Assembly (NCBI GenBank): GCA_022113835.1
Contig: JAILWY010000008.1
Coordinates: 2,162,001-2,226,000, forward strand
DNA from: Atopsyche davidsoni
Lineage: Eukaryota; Arthropoda; Insecta; Trichoptera; Hydrobiosidae
DNA length: 64,000 nt
Reading direction: 5' to 3'
Shown here: positions 39,501-47,117 of the stretch, in pieces
How the letters are laid out: each line of letters starts with the position of its first letter
How positions within the stretch are numbered: position 1 is the first letter of the stretch
Notes under the pieces: model-generated
The model's input: only the letters and a program-made list of their open reading frames with translations
The model's database searches: none
Told to the model about the DNA's origin: nothing
Program-made: the position numbers and the translations under genes

Positions 39501-42500
39501 GTAGTAAGGCACACCTGTGTAAATTATATGTCGCCGCTTTACAACACCTTCCTGGAAAGATGCCCATTTGAATTGCCATCTGGTATTCTATTGTGTATTC
39601 ATGTTGCTAATCCCTTTGGGTATTTTTTATGTATTCTTTTGGCATTCCTAACATTTGTAACTGTTTATGTTTGCTTTGAATAAAAGAGAGCATTCGAAAA
39701 TCATCAGCCTCGAGCCTCGGAGCTCTTTATTTCATTGTAATTATTTGATCAGTCTGTTTTCAAAGTTCACCGAGGAGCGAGCTATGCTCTCGGGACGGAT
39801 CATTTATCATTTGCCGATGTGTATATGTATATATTAAATAAACTTCATAATCAAGTATTGAAAGTGTTATTACTCAAACGTTCGAGAGAAGTCCGCGGAG
39901 TCACATGTCAAGCAAGTGACATTCCGAGAGGGGCACACATTATTAAAATAAGAAACCCGAGGCATTTTAAGGCGAAATTTAAAATTTGCATTATAGTGAA
40001 ACCGCGCATAACGAGGTCGCGTAAAGCGGGGTATTACTGCACTATGGATCGCGTTTTATGAGTGAAGCTTCAGAATGGTATTCGCCTAACCGAAGGGACG
40101 TACAGAGGGATCGATGATGGCGGCGAGTACCTGGAAGGCTGTGCGGGTCCTGGAGTAGCTGAACCAGACGTTGAGGGCGCGGTAGAAGCTGTAGCGCTGC
40201 GTGAGGGTGATGGGGTAATTGAAGCCGCAAAGTTCGCAGGAAGTGCGTCCCGCCGAGGACAGCCACCGCTCCAGGCAGCTCACGTGCACACAGCCCAGTG
40301 AGCCCTTGCAGTAGCACGGGGAGATCAGCCTGAAAACCCGACACACCTCATGAAAGTTCAACTTTCAAATTGCCTCGAAGCATACACCCGAGCCTTCGTA
40401 CCTGGAAACTAATGCATTTTGATAAATGAGAAGTTCATCTTATAAATGAAATGACACGATTCGTGTTCAAAAAGAGTATCGGGTGAATGTGACCGGCGGA
40501 AAGTCCGAGGAGGCTGTCTAAAAAGCTCTCCCCTCTAAGGTGGTAAATTAAAAAAATTACTCAAGCATTTTTAAAGCACCTTGATTTTAATTCGTTTTTT
40601 AGTGGTAATGTAGGTTTGGAAAGATTGACTTTCCCTGCTATTGACTCTTCTGAGATCATTTTTCAATAATGTACTAAATCATATCAATCAAAAAGTATAA
40701 TGAAGTCTTGAAGATATTGAAAAATTTGATAAAATGACGGCTTTTCAAAACTGAGCCCCAATTAAAAAAGTAACGCTTAGGGTTCTAGGTCCGTCAGTCG
40801 TAATTAACTCCATATGCCTAAACATCAATCTGAAAAACATTTAAACATGTATTAAAAGTATATTATTGATTTTTGTGAAGACCGTCTCACAGGAAGTACG
40901 ATTTTGCCTATACAGGTTTTATTGATTGATAATGATTAAGTACATTTTTTAAAATATTGAAAAATGATTGAAGAAACTCTCAGAAAAATATCATCGTGAT
41001 TTGTGTGGGATTCGAGAACCCACATCCCCAAGCTTTCATGGCCGGTGCATTTACCAATTATGCCAACGAATCACTATTATTTGACAAGATCATCCAATAT
41101 CCCATAAGTGAAACAACGCACTTATTGTGCCAATTAAATATTGTGTGACTTGCAATACTAGACCTTTAACCCAAAGTACTGAGTGAAGCATTTAAATCCA
41201 ACCTGGATATTATTATTTTTAATTCAGCCAATTCGCGCACTTGTTAAATATATTGCAAGTCACACAGTGCTAAGAAAAAAATAAAATAATATCTGTTGAA
41301 GAAGTAATGTGTGTATTAAAACTTTTTCAATTGGTGCAGTGGATTTTTCGCAAAATATTTTTAAAAAATTATCAAAAAAAAAACTCGAAAGCGGACCCAT
41401 CAACGGTGCCCTCGAATAAAGCATGGGATCACCTCTCTCGCCCGCACGACATGCATATCCTGCAGAGGCCCGGCCCCACGCTGGACGTGGAGTCATTCTG
41501 GGGCAGGAGCTGGTCGGATCGTCTGACGCTGCAGGCGGAGGACGAGCCGTCCTTGGGGGAGTACTGCGAGGCCCTCGCCACCAGGACCTTGCCCCCAGGC
41601 TTGACCTCGGCCTCGGGGACCTTCGGGGACGACTCCTCGGCGATGCTGTCGTCAGATATCTTGGACGTCCTCACCGTTGTTGTGGTGAGCTTCGACGGTG
41701 TTTGCATCAGGTTTTTGTTGATAATGGTGACTTCTATTGCGGATTCCTCATTGGAATCTGATAAAAAAAATAATCACACAAAACTGCTACTAGGGTCAGT
41801 CATCATATTTTACCAGTGTTATAAGTTATTTATGTTTACAAAAAAATCACATTTTTTCTTTATTAACACACTAAAGGCTGGGTACTAAAAGCGGCAGAAG
41901 GTCATTTTATTCTTTAGGTTTACAGCTCAAAATGTTTGTTTAGTACTTGTCAACGTTACTTCTACCAATACTGTCCAGTGATTCTGAACAAAGTGACAAT
42001 GAAGAAGTGGAGTGGTCGGAGAATGATAATCCTCCAATAATTGAACAATTTTTAGGATAAATTGGTATTGTTGTGATGCCAAGTAATCCGCAAAGTGTGT
42101 ATGAAGTGGTTCAACTTTTTATAGGAAACGATTAAGAGTGTATAGACTAGATTTCACACGTGCAATTTTACGCAAATTTCAGCACATCAGTTTAGTCAAT
42201 TTGGTTACCCGTTTAAAATATAATGTAACCTATTGTGTAACAATAACATTTAATTTATTATCAAAAATCTCATAATTAGCTCGGAGAAGTCAATGACTAG
42301 ATTATGTTCATACACATTCTTGAAATAAAAAATCCGCGTAGTGCGAGGCATTTTAACGCGAAATTTGAAATTCGCGTTATTACGGGGTATTACTGTATAT
42401 AAAAAAAACAGTTTATTTATTAAACGAGTGCGTAATACATTCTCAAAATAAAATCTAGCATTTTGTATATTTTATATGATATATGATTTCGTACAACCCT

Positions 42501-44402
42501 TCCACTATGGAAATGAGTAATTTTAAAATATAAAGCGCAATATAAAACAAAACTGAAATATTTTTCAATAACGATTTGGAAAATGAAATCGATCCGGTGT
42601 ACTCTCGGTTGAAAGACTACCACATTAATAATTTAAGTCCACACAGCATTACCGAGTCGGGCTCGGTGCGATTTTGCACGCGGTGTGAATTTTATTTTTA
42701 AATATTAAAATAAAATCGTAAAAAAACTTTGTCAACACTGCTGAGACCATCTGGCGCAGTGCTGCGCAAATCAATCATAATCAAAAACTCATTTAGCAAA
42801 ACACGCCATGAAAGATGCAGTTCAGCATCAGCACGTGCTCCCTCGTCCACTTTGCGCTGGAGCAGACCTAATTGCATTCAATCTGCATAAAAACTAACTT
42901 CAAACACTATTTTATTTAATAGATCTCCACCCTGAACGCATAATTGATTTATACACACACACATATATAAATACATATATTTATTATAACTAGATCTTCT
43001 TCATCAACTGTCTCTCCTCAGATGAGGCTGGAGACCATTTCACTGAGCATATACTCATGCTGAATCAGTGTTATTAAAGGAAAATAGTGGACTTGAATTG
43101 AGTTTTATTTATTTAGGTATATAGGAATATCAAAAAGTAATTTCTTTGGTTTTCACCACTTTAACTCACCTGTTGATCAGTACGTATGGATCTATTTATA
43201 TATAATTTTGGTTAGGTCTAAAGCATAGGTTCCCAAAGTGGTCAATATCGACCCCCAGGGGGTCGATGACAGCGAAAAATTAAATTGGGGGTCCACGAGC
43301 TGTAAATGGGGGTCTACGAGAGTGGATCCCATTTGAGCAGGTCATCACCAAAATACCACAGTGGATTATCAATCCATAAATCGGAAGTCATACTATAAAA
43401 AGAACTAATCGGAATAAGCACTAATGAAGAACTGAAGGTGCAGTTTAGACTAGGATTTCAGGAATTTTGGCTTCAGAGAGACATATCTGCTATTTATCCT
43501 GCATTATGGACTATCTTAAGAAGGTTTTTGATAGCTTTACCATCTTCATTCCTCATGGAAAGAGGTTTCAGTGCGGTTATCATTCTTCTTACAAAAAAAT
43601 AAATAGATTGGAAATCACTGGGCGAGGAGATTTAGAGTTAAATCTGACTTATTTGAAGCCAAATATTGAAAATTTGCTATCAAAGCATCAGACCCATCCC
43701 TCCCATTAAAATAATTGATTTTTTTAAGTGAATGTTACTATATTTGCATTGTGTGTGTATTTATTTATAAAGGTATACAGTAAAACCTCGATATAACGGA
43801 CTCCTGTTTAACGAATTTCGGATATAGCGGACAAAAAATCCGGTCAATTGTAAAAATTCAATATTAGCAAGGCAGGGGGTCTACGAAGCAGGAAAACTCG
43901 ACAAGGGGTCGACGGGACAAAAAGTTTGGGAACCTCTGGTCTAAAGGTATAAAGGGGGTAGGGCATGAAGACGTAGAGGTCACGGAAAAGTTCTTTTGGA
44001 TATTTTTGCAGAAGTCCGTATCTGCGTTCCAGATTGATGATACAGTTCCAGACTTAAGGCTGTAAAATGATGTCGGAGCTGGAAGATTACCTGAATTTCA
44101 CAGCCTGATAATTTGAAACGCAAACCTGGTATTGTGATATTCTTTGCTTCTTCCTGCGATGTTGTTGCATTTCCCTGACTTGTAGTCACAGCGTCACATT
44201 CTCTCTTGAAGAATGCCGTATCACTCGGAGACTTGCCGCCTTCATCATTTTTGACAAAAAGAACTGAATCTGACTTTGACTTTGGCGTCTCCTTGGACTT
44301 TTTCTGGTGGACTCTCTCCATATCCAATTGTATGGAGTAAGACACGGAGGCTTCAGTCGAGCAGGTTGCGGTGAAGACGTCGTGCTTTTCGTTACTTGAC
44401 AT
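22633..44402 (-). CDS. RING-CH (MARCH-type) E3 ubiquitin ligase, four-exon model
   Basis: MARCH proteins are membrane E3 ligases that ubiquitinate membrane proteins and mark them for endocytosis or degradation. Proposed exons (minus): 44402-44126, 41757-41433, 40329-40131, 22941-22633, giving 369 aa. Phases close at every step. Residues about 190-240 form a full C4HC3 RING-CH: CRIC, 11 residues, CYC, 7 residues, H-x2-C, 12 residues, CELC. Two hydrophobic segments at about 280-302 and 319-341 follow in the last exon, then VWRRWRGATVDVRLVLEN, the layout of MARCH2/3-type proteins. The first junction needs a weak GTTTGC donor; the stronger GTAATC donor at 44090 is out of phase and would require an unseen exon. 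The last exon is about 17 kb away and is assigned by family architecture. The RING-CH call is firm; the full model is tentative. Confidence 0.65.
22971..23184. mobile_element. Short hAT-like non-autonomous element
   Basis: Ends CATAGGCTCC and GGAACCTATG are inverted (9 of 10 match) and are flanked by near-identical 8-bp duplications, GTCTACAG (22963-22970) and CTCTACAG (23185-23192). It is 214 bp, non-coding, with C-rich segments. It sits 29 bp upstream of the two-TM exon on the exon's strand, where a splice acceptor tract would be expected. Confidence 0.7.
23207..23782 (+). mobile_element. Internally deleted mariner element
   Basis: Inverted termini CGAGGGCGGTCCGATAAGTA (left) and its complement (right) are flanked by TA. 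The element is 576 bp where a full-length mariner is about 1.3 kb. The C-terminal half of the transposase is open and ends at a TAA (23714-23716). It shows RDSQGVIYIDYL (first catalytic Asp), HHDNAPAHTSSVATAKLL (second) and YSPDLAPCEFFLFP, where Glu replaces the usual third Asp, then KCIELKGDYFEK. The frame runs unbroken from before the left terminus because the deletion happens to keep it open. Without the N-terminal DNA-binding part it cannot be autonomous. Confidence 0.92.
25019..25215 (+). repeat. Dispersed repeat, four or more copies in the window
   Basis: Contains AGCAGCAATACGCAGACTTT, ACTGCGATGTAGAAGGACCC and GAACACTGGCTCAGCATGAG, and ends in a GAAGAAGAAG tract. Related copies: 34860-34985 (-), 43005-43100 (-), 51110-51260 (+) and a weak match near 20300-20345 (-). 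The end with GGAGGTTGGCGACCATTTC (read on the minus strand) resembles the tail of the LINE fragments at 29.4, 32.8 and 56.4 kb, so this may be the 3' end of the same LINE group. Confidence 0.6.
25268..25531. repeat. Minisatellite, three copies of an 85-88 bp unit
   Basis: Each unit has CAAAATCATTCGTTCCATTC, ACGCATCTT, GAACTATTCCAAATTCGAAT and TTCTTAATTTGAATTC, ending in a T-run. Units start near 25272, 25358 and 25444 and differ at few positions. Confidence 0.9.
26202..26415. mobile_element. 214-bp MITE with 33-bp perfect terminal inverted repeats
   Basis: The left end begins CAGGGTTAGGCAGGGAGGTA and the right end is its exact complement over 33 bp. TA flanks both sides (26200-26201 and 26416-26417), as for Tc1/mariner-type insertion. 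No coding capacity. Confidence 0.92.
26440..26650. repeat. Palindromic ribozyme-like element (copy at 26.5 kb)
   Basis: Two inverted arms meet near 26545. The minus-strand arm (26501-26542) and plus-strand arm (26549-26588) both contain TGATAAT, a stem-loop, a GAAAC-like box and ACCGGTCACC. The plus arm reads GCAAAAC, and stem II of the minus arm is mismatched, so both are decayed. The outer flanks AAAATACTCAAGTGATTTTT and CACCAAGTACTCTCTATC match those at 37.7, 53.3 and 55.1 kb. Confidence 0.75.
28709..29122. mobile_element. Pogo-like MITE, complete copy
   Basis: The 414-bp element begins CAGTAATACCCCGCTTTACG and ends with the complement. TA flanks both ends. The internal sequence is shared with partial or complete copies at 38913-39310, 39948-40039 and 42276-42395. 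Terminal CAGTAATACCCC and TA target suit the pogo/Tigger group. No ORF. Confidence 0.85.
29268..29505 (+). mobile_element. LINE fragment, 3' end of a reverse-transcriptase ORF
   Basis: Broken translation retains the pattern LTLVKKRKVSYFGHYK, then a Lys/Arg-rich stretch and EEITNLP-like wording, as in the C-terminal end of RT proteins whose family signature is KRRKLSYFGHIMR. The 3' side ends in AGAAGAAGAAG. Homologous pieces lie at 32185-32830 and 56130-56465. Short, frameshifted and dead. Confidence 0.7.
29935..30530 (+). repeat. Interspersed repeat related to the TTAA-flanked element at 46.4 kb
   Basis: Shares ordered blocks with 46447-47005: ATAAATATGTATTTTCCCGA, CTAGAACCCTAAGCATTTAG, ACAAACTTTGGTTTTGAAAA and TTTTATCAACTTTTTCAACA. 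The right end GACCCCTGCC|TTAG matches the right end of that element (AACTGCC|TTAA). The left end cannot be placed. A third, minus-strand copy is at about 40600-40860. Confidence 0.7.
31042..31061. repeat. (AT)n microsatellite
   Basis: Uninterrupted TA dinucleotides. Comparable tracts occur at 27562-27592, 9003-9019, 55549-55570 and 60292-60301. Confidence 0.9.
31483..31692. repeat. Two-unit tandem repeat, about 110 bp
   Basis: Both units contain TAGACGTTAAT or CAGACGTTAAT, GCTATTTGAGCAATG, TTTTTTAACCGTACTTTTTT and GTAAATACGGCTACGA. The units start at about 31483 and 31592. T-run length differs between copies, as in slippage. Confidence 0.85.
32185..32830 (+). mobile_element. LINE reverse-transcriptase C-terminal fragment, interrupted
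   Basis: The first part (32225-32325) reads like KCYVVSVLFYG, followed by a unique segment to about 32540. Then DRVMNERVLHRMRKEWEIM and KKRTVSYFGHIFRNNKYG lead to MFEEMVTNLL and a GAAGAAGG tail. These are the phrases of the end of a LINE RT ORF. Stops and the roughly 210-bp interruption show that it is dead. The interrupting ORF (VDISFDEITVYDNE) was not recognised. Confidence 0.8.
33260..33530 (+). mobile_element. tRNA-derived SINE, copy 1
   Basis: The tRNA-like head starts at 33315 (GTGATTCGTTGGTATAATTG) with box B GGGTTCAAATCTC, and an acceptor stem GTGAT...ATCAC. The anticodon-loop position reads TGT, which suggests tRNA-Thr ancestry. The tail includes CCTGTATAGGCAAAATCGTA and TGTGAGACGGTCTTCAC and ends ATCAATAATA. 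The 5' flank from 33250 is shared with the copy at 35.0 kb, so the element extends 5' of the head. Pol III promotion by boxes A and B is the expected mode. Confidence 0.85.
33690..33945 (+). mobile_element. tRNA-derived SINE, copy 2, diverged
   Basis: The head at 33763-33839 keeps an 8-bp acceptor stem, GTGACTTG pairing with CAAGTCAC, and a perfect T arm, GTAGG-TTCGAAT-CCTAC. Anticodon position CGT. The loop has A where tRNAs have the invariant U33, so I do not call it a functional tRNA gene. The tail is diverged from copy 1. Confidence 0.8.
34099..34178. repeat. 24-bp perfect inverted repeat with 32-bp spacer
   Basis: ACAATGGTGTTGCCATATAC (continuing CAGT) at 34099-34122 is exactly complementary to 34155-34178. 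The spacer is T-rich. It may be a tiny MITE relic; no target duplication was found. Confidence 0.85.
34711..34850. repeat. Palindromic element, diverged relative of the ribozyme-like family
   Basis: Arms contain CTAGTTTTGCCAACATCC and GGTTGGCAAAACCAGTCG, in the same order as GGTTTCGCCAACC in the other copies, and share the outer CACATTTTAATTTTATTT-like flank. The core boxes are lost. Confidence 0.55.
35018..35520 (-). mobile_element. tRNA-derived SINE, copy 3, with a second tail unit
   Basis: Read on the minus strand: a tail segment (35520-35420), about 180 bp of linking sequence, the tRNA-like head (ending near 35140) and another tail to 35018. The tail TGTGAGACGGT...TTCACAAAAATCAATAAT therefore occurs at both ends as a direct repeat. 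The linking sequence (AATATTTAATTGGCATAATA, AAATGCTTCACTCAGTGCTC) is also present beside copy 4. Confidence 0.8.
36783..37352. mobile_element. hAT element carrying a minisatellite
   Basis: Ends CAGTGGCTCTCAAAGT and ACTTTGAGAAGCACTG are imperfect inverted repeats, flanked by TTCTAGAG (36775-36782) and CTCTAGAG (37353-37360), a 7/8 match to an 8-bp hAT target duplication. From 36810 to 37010 a unit of about 36 bp (ACGGACCCCCTTTCATAGTC, AAAACTTGCC) repeats six times. Near the right end the motif GGACCCCCTG recurs. Non-coding. Confidence 0.85.
37680..37890. repeat. Near-perfect palindromic element with two ribozyme-like arms
   Basis: Arms of about 80 bp on either side of TATGACTCTG. The plus-strand arm 37790-37832 reads TTGATAA, stem II GCCAAC/GTTGGC, GAAA, palindromic ACCGGT, then C and ACTAAT. 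The minus-strand arm (37782-37742) reads the same with a GTGAAAG loop. Outer flanks are AAAATACTTGAGTGATTTTC and its complement. The layout is that of a hammerhead ribozyme in which C3 and G8 are replaced by U and A (see findings). Confidence 0.85.
38913..39310. mobile_element. Pogo-like MITE, second copy
   Basis: 398 bp, aligned along its length with 28709-29122. The left end reads CAGTAATATTCCGCTGTATG and the right end GCGGGATATTACTA, both decayed. The unit after its right end (39311-39410) is repeated at 40040-40130. Confidence 0.8.
39948..40039. mobile_element. Pogo-like MITE, truncated third copy
   Basis: Only the right 90 bp or so remain, ending CGTAAAGCGGGGTATTACTG. It continues into sequence duplicated from 39311-39410, which indicates that a duplication and not a new insertion made this copy. 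Confidence 0.75.
40131..40329 (-). CDS. MARCH RING-CH exon (second half of the domain)
   Basis: GC-rich exon with acceptor GGGTTTTCAG and donor CAG|GTACTC. Starting in phase 2 it encodes LISPCYCKGSLGCVHVSCLE, WLSSAGRTSCELCGFNY and then RYSFYRALNVWFSYSRTRTA. All RING-CH ligands after the first Cys pair are here. The overlapping 100-residue minus-strand frame is a shadow. Confidence 0.92.
40861..41260 (-). mobile_element. tRNA-derived SINE, copy 4
   Basis: The minus-strand tRNA-like head lies at about 41080-41000 and the tail at 40920-40861 (TGTGAGACGGTCTTCAC, ATCAATAATA). The 5' side to about 41250 matches the linking sequence of copy 3 (AATATTTAATTGGCACAATA, AAATGCTTCACTCAGTACTT). Intronic in the MARCH gene. 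Confidence 0.8.
41433..41757 (-). CDS. MARCH exon with first RING-CH cysteine pair
   Basis: Acceptor TTTTTTTATCAG, donor GAGAG|GTGATC. Ser/Thr-rich linker (SKLTTTTVRTSKISDDSIAE, DGSSSACSVRRSDQ), then VGPGLCRICMSCGRER at the donor. It ends in phase 2 and joins the next exon to place Arg before LISPCYC. The start phase requires one preceding base. Confidence 0.88.
41953..42135 (+). pseudogene. piggyBac-like transposase fragment
   Basis: One frame, with a stop in the middle, reads LPILSSDSEQSDNEEVEW and NPPIIEQFLG, then MPSNPQSVYEVVQLFIGND. The acidic Ser/Asp N-terminal tract followed by NPQSVYEVVQLFI is the usual start of the piggyBac DDE-type transposase domain. The rest is missing. It lies in the first long MARCH intron. 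Confidence 0.7.
42276..42395. mobile_element. Pogo-like MITE, truncated fourth copy
   Basis: Right-end fragment with GAAGTCAATGACTAGATTAT, AAAAATCCGCGTAGTGCGAG and the end GGGGTATTACTG|TA, with an internal deletion before the terminus. Confidence 0.75.
43224..43938 (+). mobile_element. hAT element with transposase C-terminal remnant
   Basis: Ends CATAGGTTCCCAAA and TTTGGGAACCTCTG, flanked by a perfect 8-bp duplication GTCTAAAG (43216-43223, 43939-43946). The plus strand encodes the end of a hAT transposase: AIYPALWTILRRFLIALPSS, MERGFSAV, then after a +1 shift in an A-run NRLEITGRGDLELNLTYLKP and SKHQTHPSH. This is the dimerisation region typical of ZBED5-like hAT proteins. A pogo/Tigger-like end, CAGTAAAACCTCGATATAAC at 43779, is nested inside. 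A second copy is at 55590-56100. Confidence 0.9.
44126..44402 (-). CDS. MARCH first coding exon
   Basis: Starts MSSNEKHDVFTATCSTEASV and is hydrophilic and Ser/Lys-rich, with no domain, as is usual for MARCH N-termini. The frame is open to a strong donor GTAATC (exon end 44091) and also contains a weak donor GTTTGC (exon end 44126). Only the weak one is in phase with the 41757 exon. ATG 44402 is the first ATG of the frame. Confidence 0.6.
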
Positions 44403-46362
44403 TGTATAATTTTTTAATGGTGAATTTGGAAGCTGTACAATTTAATACATTTTTGGTGTATTGACGTAGAATTATAACGCGTTAACTTCAGGTTTTTGGT
44501 CGTTGAAAACAAATGATTTAGCTGATAAATAAATTAATGGACGCATAAAAATTTTCTGTCAAAATATTTTCTATTTTAGAATTTGCTGGAATTGTTTTAT
44601 TTTTAATTTTTTAGTCTACATGGCTAAAAATAAAGGACATCCTAATAAAAATATAAAAACGTTTTAAATTTCGTGTCAAATAAAAATAAGTTTCTGATGA
44701 TACTTGTTGGGATCGATGCAAGCATATTTTTTTTTTATTGTCTTGAGGTATTTTTAAAAAATAAATTCACAATTTTTATTTAATTATATTCAATATCTGA
44801 TTTCATGATTCAAAAACAAATTTCAAGATATTTCAGAGAAATGATCATCGTCATTTTAAGTGAACAGGTAGAATCGAAACTTTTAGCTATGACGCAAATA
44901 TTAACCGTTGTTTAGAAGTTTTTTTTTTTAAAAATATTTCTATACAATAATAAAAGTTATTCATATTTTGATGCTTTGTAAGAGGATAACACAATTATTG
45001 CAAAAAATTAAAAAAAAAATTAAATTGAATGTTGAACAATATTTTTCTGGTAGTTTTCACTTGAGTAGTTTTTGTATCAAATAAATTGTATGTTATTTGT
45101 TCGGTCCTAAAGCTTTCTCGTGGTCTTTTGTTTGGTATATAATGGAAATCCGTATCGTTCAATAGTGCCTTTGAAGAAAATAATAGCACAGGTATCTGGC
45201 CCGATCCAGAAATGCAATATGCGGCTTCAGGAACTGCGCTGCCATGAAACGTGCACTTTCATTGCTTGGCCAGAATCCATTATTCAAAACCGGAAATAAT
45301 GAAATCAACAAATATTGCTAAAACGTTCTACACAATCGTTTTTCAACCCCAATTAATATATTTGCTGAAAAACTGAAAAATAAAGCATCCCTTACTACTT
45401 CATATTGGAGTATACTGTACACGCTATTATACAGAATTTTTTTCCATAAAAATATATTACCATAAAAAAAATGATTACTGTATCATGATTTAAAAATTTG
45501 ACAAACGTAACATCGTCCATATTAAAATAAACACTAATTCATTATTTATTATATATATATTTATACTTATTTATAACACGACTAATATGCGAAATTCTCT
45601 GCGCCAGGTCTTGGTAAATCGCTTTTTAATGACGCAATAGGCGTTTTTATTAGATATATTTATGAGTATACAATTTTTTATACCCATTAGTACTAAAACT
45701 TTAATAAAAAACAGCAGATAATGGTATTATCAGGACTCAAGTCAACTTAATTCAGAGCTGCCGAGTAAACGCTTTTATTTAAGATGATTAGAAATTCCAG
45801 CAAGCCCTGAAATTTCTTTAAAAAAAAAACAGATTAATACGCGCTCTATTACTTTCTTAAATTGTTTTCATATTTCAGTCTTTTTTTTTAATAAAGCGTT
45901 ACTTATATGAAGTGGCTTACTTGTGGCTGCCCCCGATTTGAATTTTTTAAAATAATTACAAGGACATGGAAACCATTCGCTAAAACTGTTTATTTTTTTT
46001 ATACGATTAGGACAATTTTTTTTCCAAATTTGCACAAGTCTTTGCAAATATTTGTAGTGCTCGGATTTGTTGGTGCATTCATATGAAATCGCATTTCTCG
46101 ATACTGGCTGGAAACAATACAACAGTTGCCGCATCGCCGGTTTCTAATACCGATCGGTAAAAGCAGGTTTCATTTCGAGATGTCTTTATTTTCAATGGTG
46201 GACGAAGTTGCATGTTTAGTGAGACATATTGCAATGAAAACAATACATCTTTGCAGAAAACAATCATGGTACAAATATAAATTTTGATTTACTTCAGGAT
46301 GAAAGGCAGAAAGTTTAAAAGAGTCACATTCTCAATAGTCTTGTAGTACTTAAATAGTACTA

Positions 46363-47117
46363 AAAATGCACCGGCCATGTAAGCTTGGGGACGTGGGTTC
46401 AAATCCCACACAAACCACGATGATATTTTTCTAAGAGTTTCTTTAAGGGTCTAGGTCCCATAATCGAGTTTTTTTTATCATTTACTAGTCCGTTTTGCGA
46501 AAAATGGACTGCACCAATCAAAAATGTTTAAATGCAAAAAATTTGATACATCCCTTTTTCCGAACACAATATATTTTTATTTCTTATAAATTTACTATTA
46601 ATATGATAAATGTGTGTTTTTCCGATTGAAGTGTAGCAATTTGGAGATTCGTCAGGTACATTTTCCAAGAATCCTAAACATTTAAAAGTCTATTATTCAA
46701 TTGGAAATATAAGGTTAAATATAAACCATGTGCGTCTTATTAATTTAAAATAAAAAATAAAAAAATCTTTAACAAACTTTGGTTTTGAAAAGTCATCATT
46801 TTATCCAATTTTTCAACATCTTCAAGATTTTATTTTACCCTGAAAATGGACGTTAATTAAATAATAAAAATTGATAAATATAATTTATAGTTTTTTCAAT
46901 ACTCTGTAAAAAAAATCAATTTTCAATATAGAAAAATAAAGTGACAATTAAATTAATTAAATGACACGATTTCACCAGGTAATTAAAAGGCTGGGAGCAA
47001 CTGCCTTAATCAATTTTCAATATTTGAAAAAATGTACTTAATCATTATCAATCAATAAAACCTGTATAGGCAAAATTGTACTTCATGTGAGACGGTCTTC
47101 ACAAAAATCAATAATAT
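46363..47117 (+). mobile_element. tRNA-derived SINE, copy 5, split by a TTAA insertion
   Basis: The left part (46363-46446) has AATGCACCGGCCATGTAAGC, box B GGGTTCAAATCCC and GAGTTTCTTTAA. The right part resumes at 47006 with TTAATCAATTTTCAATATTT and runs to the tail end near 47117. Removing 46447-47005 plus one TTAA restores the order seen in copy 1. Confidence 0.88.
46447..47005. mobile_element. 559-bp element with TTAA target duplication
   Basis: Starts GGGTCTAGGTCCC, ends GGGAGCAACTGCC, with TTAA on each side (46443-46446, 47006-47009). The terminal repeats are weak (GG...GGTCCC against GG...GCTCCC). The TTAA target is the hallmark of piggyBac-type insertion. No ORF. Family members are at 29.9-30.5 kb and 40.6-40.86 kb. 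Confidence 0.8.

Larger units (their letters stand above)
22971..40130 (-). other. Long presumed intron of the MARCH gene, filled with repeats
   Basis: About 17 kb between the RING-CH exon and the two-TM exon. It holds hAT, mariner, pogo-like and LINE pieces, SINEs, palindromic ribozyme-like repeats and minisatellites (listed separately). It also has several GC-rich blocks that I could not explain: about 24270-24480, 24620-24680, 25800-25920, 27830-28080, 30900-31190, 31740-31960, 33010-33210, 34360-34520, 35600-35950 and 37420-37600. Short ORFs in these blocks have no recognisable motif. Confidence 0.45.

Noticed and set aside
40042..40344. 100-codon minus-strand ORF and the 79-codon plus-strand ORF over the RING exon
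   Set aside because: Shadows of the RING-CH exon, which has matched splice sites and all zinc ligands.
41307..41888. 193-codon plus-strand ORF over the MARCH exon 41433-41757
   Set aside because: Antisense shadow; no recognisable motif, whereas the minus strand encodes CRIC and splices in phase.
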